Positions 11,621 to 23,759 of a DNA stretch of 64,000 nucleotides are shown piece by piece. Source of the DNA: Sipunculus nudus (taxonomy: Eukaryota > Annelida > Sipuncula > Golfingiida > Sipunculidae); the NCBI GenBank assembly GCA_026874595.1, contig CM049314.1:634318-698317 (forward strand), in the 5' to 3' direction. A program made the position numbers and the translations under genes. Numbering within the stretch: the first letter of the stretch is position 1; each line of letters starts with the position of its first letter. Below the pieces are notes generated by a model. That model saw nothing but the letters and a program-made list of their open reading frames with translations. It had not been told where the DNA came from and ran no database searches.

Positions 11621-14600
11621 AATGACGTTATGTTGAAATATTAGGTTTATGTTGATTTCTTAAGTTGATCAAATCAAGCTAAGTTGATCAACTTATGCTT
11701 AAGTGGATTCTTATGTTGATCAGCTTAAGCTTAAGTTGATCAACTTATGCTTAAGTGGATTCTTATGTTGATCAGCTTAAGCTTAAGTTGATCAACTTAT
11801 GATATGTTGATCGACTTAACTTAAGTTGAATTCTTAAGTTGATTTAAGTTGATCAATTTATGCTATATGGAATGGTAAGTTGATCAACTTAAATCAACTT
11901 AACTTAAGTTGAATTATTAAGTTAATCTTAAGTTGATCAACTTATGCTATGTTGAATGGTAAGATGATCAACTTATGCTATGTTGATCGACTTAAGCTTC
12001 AACATAGCATAAGTTGATCAACTTAAGAAATCAACTTAAGTTAAGTTGATTTAAGTTGATCAACTTATGCTATGTTGAAGCTTAAGTTGATCAACTTAAG
12101 CTATGTTTATCAACTTAAACTTATGTTTATCAACTTAAGAATTCAACAAAAGCTATTTAACTCTTGAGATTGCTGAGTTCAGCTCTGCATATTCATCTGC
12201 TTCGAATATAAACCTATCTCAGTAACTCACTTTGATTTGCTACTCATTTTTCCTCTGTATTTTGATTTCCTTTGGCCCTCACTGTAGCTCTGTAAATGCA
12301 TTCGCATTGTATTTACCTCTCTCGATTCCTGTGCTTCGGTTCTCAGTTCACCTGTGAAGATTCATGTGCTTAGACGCTCTACTTACCTCAGTACATCCCT
12401 TTCCTTTGATTTTCAGTTTTCCTACGTACATTACTCTGCTCTGACTTAGTTTGACTCTGTAGATTCCTGTGCTTTGACTTTCAGTTCAGCTCTGCACATT
12501 CCTCTGCTTTACTTACCTCGTAAATCACTTTCCTTTGATGATCATTTCCCTCTGTATATTGCTTTGCTTATGCATTCACTGTAGCCCTGTACATTTGTGT
12601 GTTTTCATTCCTGACTTGACTTAATTACTGTAAAATGCTTAAACACTCAGTTTACATCTTTGGATTCCAATTTTGGTTCTCAACCCAACTGCTAAGAGTA
12701 GTGTGCTTAGACGCTCTACTTACCTCAGTACATCAACATGCTTTGCTCCTCAGCTTTTCCATTGTATATTCCTCTGCTGTGACTCATTTTAACTATGTCC
12801 ACTGTTGTGCTTAAGTTGATCAGTATAGCTTAAGTTGATAAACTTAAGATTCAACTAAACTAAGTTAACCAACTTAAGATTCAACTTAAGGTTAAGTTGA
12901 ACCTTAAGTTGGTCAAGGTAGTTATGTTGAATCTGAAGTTGATCAACTTAAGCTATGTTTATCAACTTAAGCTTATGTTTATCAACTTAAGAATTCAACA
13001 AAAGCTATTTAACTCTTGAGATTGCTGAGTTCAGCTCTGCATATTCCTCTGCTTCGAATATAAACTTATCTCAGTAACTCACTTTGATTTGCTACTCATT
13101 TTTCCTCTGTATTTTGCTTTCCTTTTGCCCTCACTGTAGCTCTGTAAATGCATTCGCATTGTATTTACCTCTCTCGATTCCTGTGCTTTGGTTCTCAGTT
13201 CACCTGTGAAGATTCATATGCTTAGACGCTCTACTTACCTCAGTACATCCCTTTCCTTTGAATTTCAGTTTTCCTACGTACATTACTCTGCTCTGACTTA
13301 GTTTGACTCTGTAGATTCCTGTGCTTTGACTTTCAGTTCAGCTCTGCACATTCCTCTGCTTTACTTACCTCGTAAATCACTTTGCTTTGATGATCATTTC
13401 CCTCTGTATATTGCTTTGCTTATGCTTTCACTGTAGCCCTGTACATTTGTGTGTTTTCATTCCTCACTTGACTTTATTACTGTAAAATGCGTAAGCACTC
13501 AGTTTACATCTTTGGATTCCAATTTTGGTTCTCAATCCAACTGCTAAGAGTAGTGTGCTTAGACACTCTACTTACCTCAGTACATCAATTTGCTTTGATC
13601 CTCAGCTTTTCCATTGTATATTTCTCTGCTGTGACTCATTTTAACTATGTCCACGGTGTGCTTTGACTCTCTTATAAACTCTCTCCTTTAAAAGTCAACT
13701 TACCTCGTAAATGTTTCACTTCGGTTTGACCATAATTTTATTATCTCAAAACATCTGTGCTTTAGCTCACAGGGTACCTCTGTATATTGGTGTATTCACT
13801 GTTGTGCTTAAGTTGATCAGTATAGCTTAAGTTGATCAACTTAAGATTCAACATAACTAAGTTGACCAACTTAAGATTCAACTTAACCTTAAGTTGAATC
13901 TAAAGTTGGTCAACTTAGTTATGTTGAATCTTAAGTTGATCAACTTAAGCTATGTTTATCAACTTAAGCTTATGTTTATCAACTTAAGAATTCAACAAAA
14001 GCTATTTAACTCTTGAGATTGCTGAGTTCAGCTCTGCATATTCCTCTTCTTCGAATATTAACTTATCTCAGTAACTCACTTTGATTTGCTACTCATTTTT
14101 CCTCTGTATTTTGCTTTCCTTTGGCCCTCAATGTAGCTCTGTAAATGCATTCGCATTGTATTTACCTCTCTCGATTCCTGTGCTTTGGTTCTCAGTTCAC
14201 CTGTGAAGATTCATGTGCTAAGACGCTCTACTTACCTCAGTACATCCCTTTCCTTTGATTTTCAGTTTTCCTACGTTCATTACTCTGCTCTGACTTAGTT
14301 TGACTCTGTAGATTCCTGTGCTTTGACTTTCAGTTCAGCTCTGCACATTCCTCTGCTTTACTTACCTCGTAAATCACTTTGCTTTGATGATCATTTCCCT
14401 CTGTATATTGCTTTGCTTATGCATTCACTGTAGCCCTGTACATTTGTGTGTTTTCATTCCTCACTTGACTTAATTACTGTAAAATGCTTAAACACTCAGT
14501 TTACATCTTTGGATTCCAATTTTGGTTCTCAATCCAACTGCTAAGAGTAGTGTGCTTAGACGCTCTACTTACCTCAGTACATCAACATGCTTTGATCCTC

Positions 14601-16933
14601 AGCTTTTCCATTGTATATTCCTCTGCTATGACTCATTTTAACTATGTCCACTGTTGTGCTTAAGTTGATCAGTATAGCTTAAATTGATAAACTTAAGATT
14701 CAACATAACTAAGTTGACCAACTTAAGATTCAACTTAACCTTAAGTTGAATCTTAAGTTGGTCAACTTAGTTATGTGGAATCTTAAGTTGATCAACTTAA
14801 GCTATGTTTATCAACTTAAGCTTATGTTTATCAACTTAAGAATTCAACAAAAGCTATTTAACTCTTGAGATTGCTGAGTTCAGCTCTGCATAGAGTAGTG
14901 TGCTTAGACGCTCTACTTACTTAGTACATCAACATGCTTTGATCCTCAGTTTTCCATTGTATATTCCTCTGCTGTGACTCATTTTAACTATGTCCACTGT
15001 TGTGCTTAAGTTGATCAGTTTAGCTCAAGTTGATAAACTTAAGATTCAACATAACTAAGTTGACCAACTTAAGATTCAACTTAACTTTAAGTTGAATCTT
15101 AAGTTGGTCAACTTAGTTATGTTGAATCTTAAGTTGATCAACTTAAGCTTATGTTTATCAACTTAAGCTTATGTTTATCAACTTAAGAATTCAACAAAAG
15201 CTATTTAACTCGAGATTGCTGAGTTCAGCACTGCATATTCCTCTGTTTCGAATATAAACTTATCTCAGTAACTCACTTTGATTTGCTACTCATTTTTCCT
15301 CTGTATTTTGCTTTCCTTTGGCCCTCACTGTAGCTCTGTAAATGCATTCGCATTGTATTTACCTCTCTCGATTCCTGTGCCTTGGTTCTCAGTTCACCTG
15401 TAAAGATTCATGTGCTTAGACGCTCTACTTACCTCAGTACATCCCTTTCCTTTGATTTTCAGTTTTCCTACGTACATTACTCTGCTCTGACTTAGTTTGA
15501 CTCTGTAGATTTCTGTGCTTTGACTTTCAGTTCAGCTCTGCACATTCCTCTGCTTTACTTACCTCGTAAATCACTTTGCTTTGATGATCATTTCCCTCTG
15601 TTTATTGCTTTGCTATGCATTCACTGTAGCCCTGTACATTTGTGTGTTTTCATTCCTCACTTGGCTTAATTACTGTAAAATGCTTAAGCACTCAGTTTAC
15701 ATCTTTGAATTCCAATTTTGGTTCTCAATCCAACTGCTAAGAGTACTGTGCTTGGACGCTCTACTTACCTCAGTACATCAACATGCTTTGATCCTCAGCT
15801 TTTCCATTGTATATTCCTCTGTTGTGACTCATTTTAACTATGTCCAATGTTGTGCTTAAGTTGATTAGTATAGCTTAAGTTGATAAACTTAAGATTCAAC
15901 ATAACTAAGTTGATAAACTTAAGATTCAACTTAACCGTAAGTTGAATCTTAAGTTGGTCAACTTAGTTATGTTGAATCTTAAGTTGATCAACTTAAGCTA
16001 TGTTTATCAACTTAAGCTTCATTTTATCAACTTAAGCTTATGTTTATCAACTTAAGAATTCAACAAAAGCTATTTAACTCGAGATTGCTGAGTTTAGCAC
16101 TGCATATTCCTCTGCTTCGAATATAAACTTATCTCAGTAACTCACTTAGATTTGCTACTCATTTTTTCTCTGTATTTTGCTTTCCTTTGGCCCTCACTGT
16201 AGCTCTGTAAATGCATTCGCATTGTATTTACCTCTCTCGATTCCTGTGCCTTGGTTCTCAGTTCACCTGTGAAGATTCATGTGCTTAGACGCTCTACTTA
16301 CCTCAGTACATCCCTTTCCTTTGATTTTCAGTTTTCCTACGTACATTACTCTGCTCTGACTTAGTTTGACTCTGTAGATTCCTGTGCTTTGACTTTCAGT
16401 TCACATCTGCACATTCCTCTGCTCTCTGCTTTACTTACCTCGTAAATCACTTTGCTTTGATGATCATTTCCCTCTGTATATTGCTTTGCTGATGCATTCA
16501 CTGTAGCCCTGTACATTTGTGTGTTTTCATTCCTCACTTGACTTAATTACTGTAAAATGCTTAAGCACTCAGTTTACATCTTTGGATTCCAATTTTGGTT
16601 CTCAATCCAACTGCTAAGAGTAGTGTGCTTAGACGCTCTACTTACCTCAGTACATCAACATGCTTTGATCCTCAGCTTTTCCATTGTATATTCCTCTGCT
16701 GTGACTCATTTTAACTATGTCCACTGTTGTGCTTAAGTTGATCAGTATAGCTTAAGTTGATAAACTTAAGATTCAACATAACTAAGTTGACCAACTTAAG
16801 ATTCAACTTAACCTTAAGTTGAATCTTAAGTTGGTCAACTTAGTTATGTTGAATCTTAAGTTGATCAACTTAAGCTATGTTTATCAACTTAAGCTTATGT
16901 TTATCAACTTAAGCTTATGTTTATCAACTTAAG
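11576..16933 (+). repeat. Array of about 0.85-1.0-kb T-rich/palindromic units
   Basis: AATTCAACAAAAGCTATTTA starts at 12140, 12992, 13989, 14841, 15188, 16057 and 16934, giving unit lengths of 852, 997, 852, 347 (internally deleted), 869 and 877 bp. Each unit is the T-rich tract of the 1.79-kb unit plus a palindromic cluster; the GTGAAACAGCG/(CATA)n and CCCTAGG blocks are missing. 11576-12139 is palindromic-word sequence. Confidence 0.93.
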
Positions 16934-18097
16934 AATTCAACAAAAGCTATTTAACTCTTGAGATTGCTGAGTTCAGCTCTGCATGTTCCTCTGCTTCGAA
17001 TATAAACTTATCTCAGTTACTCACTTTGATTTGCTACTCATTTTTCCTCTGTATTTTGCTTTCCTTTGGCCCTCACTGTAGCTCTGTAAATGCATTCGCA
17101 TTGTATTTACCTCTCTCGATTCCTGTGCTTTGGTTCTCAGTTCACCTGTGAAGATTCATGTGCTTAGACGCTCTACTTACCTCAGTACATCACTTTCCTT
17201 TGATTTTCAGTTTTCCTACGTACATTACTCTGCTCTGACTTAGTTTGTCTCTGTAGATTCCTGTGCTTTGACTTTCAGTTCAGTTCTGCACATTCCTCTG
17301 CTTTACTTACCTCGTAAATCACTTTGCTTTGATTATCATTTCCCTCTGTATATTGCTTTGCTTATGCATTCACTGTAGCCCTGTACATTTGTGTGTTTTC
17401 ATTCCTCACTTGACTTAATTACTGTAAAATGCTTAAGTACTCTGTTTACATCTTTGGATTCCAATTTTGGTTCTCAGTCCAACTGCTAAGAGTAGTGTGC
17501 TTAGACGCTCTACTTACCTCAGTACATCAATTTGCTTTGATCCTCAGCTTTTCCATTGTATATTTCTCTGCTGTGACTCATTTTAACTATGTCCACTGTT
17601 GTGCTTTGACTCTCTTATAAACTCTCTCCTTTAAAAGTCAACTTACCTCGTAAATGTTTCACTTCGGTTTGACCATCATTTTATTATCTCAAAACTGCTG
17701 TGCTTTAGCTCACAGGATACCTCTGTACATTGGTGTATATTCAGGGCTCAGTTTACCTCTGTCTTTTATTTTCCCTTGGCCCTAAGTGTAACGTGAAACA
17801 GAGAAGGGCCAAAACGTTCTAGAATAATACATACATATACACATACATACATACATACATACATACCTTTTTTTTAGGAATAGGCAGTCAATCATTACGT
17901 CATCATGATATCTATAGTGTGAGGGGGATGGTTTCCTCTGGTCTGCCAAAAGCGCGCCCTGATCCGGACTCCTACAACAATTATTTAAGAATTGTACACT
18001 GTGTACCATTTTTTAATGAAATTATATATTTAAATATAATTTATAGATATATCATAAAATAAAATATGTATATGCAAATATAGGACTGTTCGTGATT
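16934..18097 (+). repeat. Terminal 1.79-kb-type unit, cut at 18097
   Basis: Follows the long-unit structure again, including the GTGAAACAG module at about 17791 and its (CATA)n tail, then breaks abruptly after ACTGTTCGTGATTG at 18097, where 169-bp satellite begins. Other units continue with TGTGTATAAATATAG at this point. Confidence 0.9.
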
Positions 18098-18620
18098 GGC
18101 TGGAATCTCCCAATTTCTACGGGAAGTGCGGAATGCGGCTTGAAACACGAGAAAAGTTATGTTTCGCATATACGAGTAGCGTTGAACCACACCCTGGCAC
18201 TTTCGGGTCCCCCTGAAAACCCGAAACAATTCTCTTAATTATTTAATTTTCTTGAAACCTCAGGTAGCCTGGAATCGCCCAATTTCAACTCGAAGTGCGG
18301 AATGCGGCTTGAAACACGAGAAAAGTTCCATTTCGCATATACGAGTAGCGTCAAATCACACCCTGGCACTTCTAGGTCAAGCCGAAACCCCGAAACAATT
18401 CTTTTCATTATAAAATTATGTTAAAAACTAAGGTCGGCTGGAATCTTACAATTTCCGCGTGAAGCCGGGAATGCGGCTTGAGACGCGACAAAAGATCTAT
18501 TTCGCATATACGAGTAGCGTCGAACCACACCCTGGCACCCCCGTATCGCGCCGAAACCCCGAAACAATTCTCTTCATTATAAAATTATGTTAAAAACTCA
18601 GGTCGGCTGGAATCTTACAA
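18098..18620 (+). repeat. Island of about three 169-bp satellite monomers
   Basis: GGCTGGAATC starts at 18098, 18268, 18437 and 18606. The first monomers are of the common type; the later ones are the variant type with GAAGCCGGGAATGCGGCTTGAGACGCGA. The last monomer is cut within ATCTTACAATTT and joined to AGGACCACTGCAGG. The main array lies 25 kb downstream at 43068-55717. Confidence 0.95.
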
Positions 18621-18639
18621 TTTAGGACCACTGCAGGTA

Positions 18640-19095
18640 AATTAATCCATACATACATTCATAAATAAATACAAGTATCCGCACATATACATACACATAC
18701 ATACATATGTACAACACTGTTAACAGTATTCTTAGCTTAAGTTTGGGACCACAACATAACAACGTAAGTTTAGGACCATAAGTTCTGTCCCACGCTTAGG
18801 CCTCACATCTGGTCTTTGTGGTTTTGGCGCGAAATACAACATCAAAAACATCACATTACTATATTTCCAAGGATTCTAAATTTCAAATTTAAGTCTGCCG
18901 GACAAGAGATTCTCATACTGAATGCTGCACGTTTAAGCATTTGTACAATTTGTACATTAATTTACCAATTACAAGTAAAAACGTAACAGACAGTACTCGC
19001 CCACGTCTTGTTCCTGTGCACCTGGTCCGATATTATGTGGGTCGTTGCCTTGGCGACGTTGCCTCGTTATCATAAGCTTAAGTTCAGGACCATAA
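18640..19095 (+). repeat. Second copy of the 11100-11575 module
   Basis: Near-identical to the copy about 7.52 kb upstream, including the GCGCGAAATACAACATC and GCCTTGGCGACGTTGCC landmarks, with a few substitutions. It follows directly on the truncated 169-bp satellite island. Confidence 0.85.
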
Positions 19096-19783
19096 CTCTG
19101 TAAGTTTTGGACCATAACACTGTAAGTTTAGGACCATAACACTGTAAGTTTAGGACCATAAGGTAAGTTTGGGACTAAAACACACTGTATTTAGGACCAT
19201 AATATTATGTTTAGGACCACAACGCAGTCTAAAGTTGAAATTGAAGTCAACTTAATTATGTATTGGTCCTGTATTTTTCAACTTAACATGTCTTAAGTTT
19301 ATTCAACTTAGGCCTAAGTTTATTAAACTCAGGCTTATGTCGATTCCGAACTCAAGTTTTTGTACATTCCTCTGTAAACTAGGCATAAGTTTAAGACCAT
19401 AACACTGAAGAATTAGGACTGCGACATCGCAAGTTTAGCTTAGGGCCTTAAAACTGATTCCTCTGCCTGAACAATAAACTTACCTGGTAAATCTGTCTGC
19501 TCTGGTTTGGTGGACATTGTTTACCTCTGTATACTAAGCTTAAGTTTAGGACCATAACTCTGTAGGTTTCGGACCATAACACTGTAAGATTAGCACCATT
19601 GCAACGTAAGTTTAGGACCCTAACTACGTAAGTTTAGGACCTTAATGTAAGTTTAGGACCCAATAAACCCAAGTTCAGGATCATGACAAGTAAGTTTAGG
19701 ACCATAGCACTGTAAGTCTAGGACTACAACAGGGAAATTAATCCATACATACATTCATAAATAGATACAAGTATCCATACATA
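19096..19783 (+). repeat. GGACCATAA-type interspersed short repeats
   Basis: Many copies of AAGTTTAGGACCATAACACTGT in irregular spacing of about 20-25 bp, mixed with CTTAAGTTTATTCAACTT words and T-rich tract fragments similar to 10920-11110. No coding sequence. Confidence 0.85.
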
Positions 19784-20590
19784 TTGGTGATTATTATAAC
19801 CAGGGTGATCATCATAACCATGGTGGTGATTATAACCAGGGTTGTCATTATAACCAGGGTTATCATTATAACCAGGCTGGTCAGTATAACCACTTTGATC
19901 ATTATAGCCAGGCTGATCATTATAACCAGGGTGGTCGTAATAACCATTGTGCTCATTATAACCAGAGTGTTCATTATAGCCAGTGTTGTCATTGTAACCA
20001 GGGGGATCATTATAATCAGGGTGGACATTATAAGCAGTGTGCTCATTATAACAAGGGTTGTGATTATAACCAGGGCGGTGGTTATAACCAGGGTCGTCAT
20101 TATAACCAGGACGATCATCACTACCAGGTTGTTCATTCAACCAAGACAATTATTATGACCAGGACGGTGGCTTTGACCATGACGGTCATTTTAACCAGGA
20201 CAGTCATTAGAACCAGGGTGATCATTATAACCAGGGTGATCATTATAACCAGGGTCTTCATTATAAGGAGGGTGGTGATTATAACAAGGGTGGTGATTAA
20301 AACCATGGTGATCATTAAAACCAGGGTGGTCATTATAACCTGTGTGATCATTATAACCAGCGTGATCATTATAACAAGGGTGGTCATTATAACTATTGTG
20401 GTCATTATAACCAGGCTGATCATTATAACCAGGGTTCTCATTATAACCAGGGTTCTCATTATAACCAGGGTGGTCACTATAACCAGGTTTGTCATTATAA
20501 CCAGGTTTGTCATTATAAACAGGGTGGTCGTTATAAGCAGGGTTGTTATTATAACCAAGGTGGGCATTACAACCAGGGTGGGTAGGACCA
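19784..20590 (-). repeat. 18-bp minisatellite, second array
   Basis: Tandem 18-mers with consensus ATAACCAGGGTGGTCATT fill about 800 bp. The unit is related to that at 1003-2011 but GGG-richer. Open frames of 124-215 codons occur on both strands and in several frames, one giving NDHPGY-type hexapeptides, as expected for a stop-free 18-bp unit. I treat them as non-coding. Confidence 0.92.
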
Positions 20591-20840
20591 TAATAAATAA
20601 ACACACATACACATACATAAATAGGGATATATACATGCATACGCGCATATAACAGTGTGAATAGTATTCTAAACTTAACTTTAGGACTAGAATAATGTAA
20701 GTTTAGGACCATAACAGTGACGTTAAACGGCCAGGGTGCGCCAAGTCCTTGAGTAATACATAAATACATATAAACACACATACATACAACTGGATTTAAA
20801 ATATTTGAGAGCCAGAAAAATAAACACAAGACAAACAAAA
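20591..20840 (+). repeat. Dispersed GGACCATAA / GCGCCAAGTCCT / CATA module
   Basis: Contains ACAGTGACGTTAAACGGCCAG, then GGTGCGCCAAGTCCTTGAG, then a (CATA)-rich tail. Very similar sequences are at 37640-37745 and 56400-56490, and in reverse complement at 474-650 and about 60720-60900. Confidence 0.8.
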
Positions 20841-21470
20841 TTTATAAAAAATAATTTAATAAATTATTAACTTCAACAATAAAGCGTAATACATAAATTC
20901 AATATCACACTAATAATACTGTCATTGTATTCACTACAAAATTTTATTAAAACTGATCCGCTTTACACAAAGTAAACACATCAATACTAAATCACAATAA
21001 CACGTGATAAAAACTCTATCGCAAACTTATCATAAAACTTATAAACTTATATAAGTAAAAGCATTTTTTTTTATTTCCAGCTGTATAATTAATATGTTAA
21101 TATGGAATAAGGCATATTGTCTACATAAACAATCTAAGCTCATGTAAATCTATCACCATCTATCACCATCTTTCTAAAAGGATGAAAACCCACTACAAGT
21201 GTTATGTACATAAACAGGCATTTTGAATGAAACATCACAGGCACACTAATTAAAACAACCACCTAAAAAAACTTTATTATACTTGCCAATATCTCACTTC
21301 TTCTCTTTGGCCAGTTTGTGAAGTGACAGACTTTAAATTATTTCCAGCTGTATAATCATTAAGTTAATATGGAATAAGGCATATTGTCTACCGAGATTTT
21401 TTTCATACAAACAGGGTTATGTAACATAACTGAAGAACAAGTGTGCAAGAATCATATAAGCGGTATCACG
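20841..21470 (+). repeat. AT-rich stretch with a 267-bp-spaced duplicate
   Basis: A block with TTCCAGCTGTATAAT and GGAATAAGGCATATTGTCTA occurs at 21075-21125 and again at 21341-21392. The rest is AT-rich with no recognisable gene. Confidence 0.75.
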
Positions 21471-21473
21471 ACT

Positions 21474-22033
21474 TACGGGAGCAAGAATTGGAAGAAATAA
21501 CAACAACAACAACAAGCACACTGTCAGCGATTTTCTTGCTTGTAATATACGTGAACATGCTGGGAGTTTTCAAAAGCATATCCACATAGATAATGAATTG
21601 CAAATGGAACGGTAGCACAGAGTTGGTGAAGCTCTAGCCGAAGAGACAGTATTGCAATTAGAAAGCACAGCCGCTTCGTGTGAAATCGTGAAGCTGCCGA
21701 AAATGTAGAAGATAGAAGACCAGGAAAGGACACGTAGCTGTTATTCGTGCCGACAGAATACTATGAAGAGTCTCTAGCGGGTGTTCGAAGCAGTGATGAC
21801 ATGAAGGTCTGTTATCTTTTTGTTCAGGATGAAGACTTGATTGGGCCTCTGCGCCGGGATGCGGATGTGAACAACCTCAGGTTTCTGAATGTGCTCTATG
21901 ACTTCACTCCCTAGTATTTGTTTAGTTTGGGTGTTGTTTAGTTAGGGTAATTATAAGATCAGATAAAACAGAACGCAAAGATCAAGTGGTCATAAACATT
22001 TACCTACTAAAGCGGGACAGGCGCGAGAGTTAC
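21474..22033 (+). other. Gene-like island, left edge, no recognised exon
   Basis: Base composition changes here to balanced GC. The block CTTACGGGAGCAAGAA (21474) recurs at 22883 and a related one at 25190-25290. The block ATTCGTGCCGACAGAATAC (about 21741) recurs as ATTCGTGCCGGAAGAAC at about 23446, with part of the sequence that follows it again near 24225. These shared pieces suggest duplicated copies of one ancestral locus. I cannot name a protein in this stretch. Confidence 0.5.
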
Positions 22034-22180
22034 GTTGGTAACCAATTGATAACCAACCTGTACCAGTTGATGTGCTTATCTTCCTGTGTGGGTGGAATGA
22101 ACAGACATCCTGTGAGGGTCATATTCACGCTGGAAGACCAGGGGCACGTCCTGCGCAGACCGTCTGCCGAAGTCACATGA
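22034..22180 (+). pseudogene. p53-family DNA-binding-domain fragment
   Basis: The reading frame from about 22034 gives LYQLMCLSSCVGGMNRHPV and then IFTLEDQGHVLRRPSAEV before a TGA at 22178. This matches the zinc-binding loop L3 and following strands of the p53/p63/p73 DNA-binding domain: two zinc-ligand cysteines (codons at 22073 and 22085), the MNR DNA-contact motif, then FTLE and EV. Human p53 has RR where this has RH. The frame stops exactly where the family continues with EVR-C-C-PGRD, so the essential Arg and later Cys are missing. The sequence runs unbroken across the place where vertebrate p53 genes have an intron, compatible with a retrocopy or a different gene structure. An AATAAA lies at 22214. 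The family encodes nuclear transcription factors of the DNA-damage response; this piece cannot fold as a full domain. Homology is clear over about 45 residues. Confidence 0.8.
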
Positions 22181-22399
22181 CTGTATACTTGTTAACTGTT
22201 GCTATATAAATGAAATAAATATGTTCAATTCACTGTCAGAAGTTAGTTTCACTTTGTGATAAGAATACACGCAGAAATATACACAATTAATGGGTTGTGC
22301 ATTTCCCCCAGGCTCTCGTGAATTAATCGCGCAAATTAACACGCCCATTCAAAGACTCGTGGTGAAGTGTAATAACAGATGTTCAGATCAAAGTCCAGG

Positions 22400-22645
22400 A
22401 GATACAGAAGCCCCCGAACTAAAACGTGAAAGTCAAGAGTTGATAATATGAGGGAAGAACAAACTTGATGTAACAGCCAAGTCATGTGCAAGAAACAGCG
22501 ACGAAAACAGTCACAGAAGATCCACAAGCCCAAGAACTAATACGTGAAAGTCAAGTGTTGATAATATCAGGGAAAAACAAACTTGATGTAACAGCCAAGT
22601 CATGTGCAGGAAAACCCGACGAAAAGAGTCACAGAAGATGGTAAG
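22400..22645 (+). repeat. 118-bp tandem duplication
   Basis: AACTAAAACGTGAAAGTCAA at 22417 is repeated as AACTAATACGTGAAAGTCAA at 22535, and similarity continues through CAAACTTGATGTAACAGCC and GTCACAGAAGAT, an exact 118-bp offset. The second copy ends in AAGATGGTAAGT, which fits a splice donor; the first has AAGATCCACAAG at the same place. No protein family is recognised in either strand. Confidence 0.85.
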
Positions 22646-23640
22646 TGCCGTAAGCGGAAGAAGGAGAGAGCGTAGGAAATAGTGATGGCTTACGGAAAAG
22701 AGCTTAGCAGCCACAAGGAATTGATGTCCAATCTTTCGGGATTACATGACATATTTACACTTATTTCACGATGAGGGGTCGCCTGCGTGCGCAAGTTCAG
22801 CCTTTAAAGAGCAAAGTTGTACATCATAAGCCCACGTGCTCACGACATTGTACAAGATTTGAGAGAAAGGTACTGAGCCCCCCGCTTACGGGAGCAAGAA
22901 ATGGAAAAAAAAAACAAAGACAGACAAGAACTGTGTAATATAATGTTTCACATTACTCCAGTAATTAAACTATGCTTTATATGCATATTTATATTTCAAA
23001 CCACTTTAAAGTAAGTATATCATCAACCTTTAAGTTATACTAACAGTAATTTGAATGCAAGTCATTTTGGCAGCTGTGAAAAAAAGTGTTCATGATAGAC
23101 AAGGCATTTACAAGTCCCGATGTTGGTCTGTCACAGCACAAAAACTGATGCATAATTCACTTTAAATATACACCTTTATTGACAGGTTCATCATTACAAG
23201 TTTGTGAACCAGTTTACTTATATGACTGAGTGTATAATGCGAATTTCAGTGCTGTCTGATGTACATGGTACACTTGGTTCTGCTCAGAATGTAATATCTA
23301 CCCTAGACACATATACCTGTTATAAGTCATTTTCATCGATATAGAGGTTCTAGACTGTGAGAGAAACAAATTGCTAAACTTTTTTTTATGAAATTTTGTA
23401 TTAAAAAACTTTCATTAATAAAAAAAAGAGCACACGTAGCAGCAATTCGTGCCGGAAGAACTTTATGAACAGACTTCTAGCGGGTTTTCGTAGCACTGAT
23501 CAAAAACCTTGTTCATGACGAGTTTTTGATCAGCCAAATGGAGAGCATGACTAAGGTAAGATAAAGATAATTATAAAAGTCAGTAAATGGCACATACGTG
23601 TGGATGATTATACATAGACATATATATTTGTTGTATGCCA
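22646..23640. other. Non-coding stretch within the gene-like island
   Basis: Holds a copy of the CTTACGGGAGCAAGAA block (22883), AT-rich sequence, and a copy of the ATTCGTGCCGGAAGAAC block (about 23446-23520) shared with 21741 and 24225. Nothing here reads as a recognisable exon. Confidence 0.5.
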
Positions 23641-23645
23641 ATGCA

Positions 23646-23738
23646 CCCTCCATTGAAAAACTTCTAATGTCGCAAATCGCTTTTAATTTTGTGTCGAAAG
23701 TACCTCGATTTACATGTCGCGGGCTGCAGCTCAGAATG
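23646..23738 (+). pseudogene. Decayed copy of p53-type transactivation segment
   Basis: About 75 bp are alignable with 30652-30730, including flanking sequence (TTGTTGTATGCC against TTGTTGTGTGCC). The matching frame reads PSIEKLLMSQIAFNFVSKV, where the better copy has PSVEKLPMSQDAFDFLWKV. The MDM2-binding type FxxLW core is here FNFVS, so the key Leu and Trp are lost, and the CAG splice-acceptor sequence just upstream is altered to CCA. This looks like a non-functional duplicate. The frame remaining open is weak evidence of past coding. Confidence 0.5.
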
Positions 23739-23759
23739 TTCTTCCGTGCTGGAGGTTGA

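Noticed and set aside
6839..17620. Repeated 63- and 75-codon frames (MLKHSVYIFGF.. plus, MVHSVQFLNNC.. minus) identical in several units
   Set aside because: Identity follows from the 1.79-kb tandem duplication; the frames lie in T-rich or CATA-containing sequence and lack any conserved domain.
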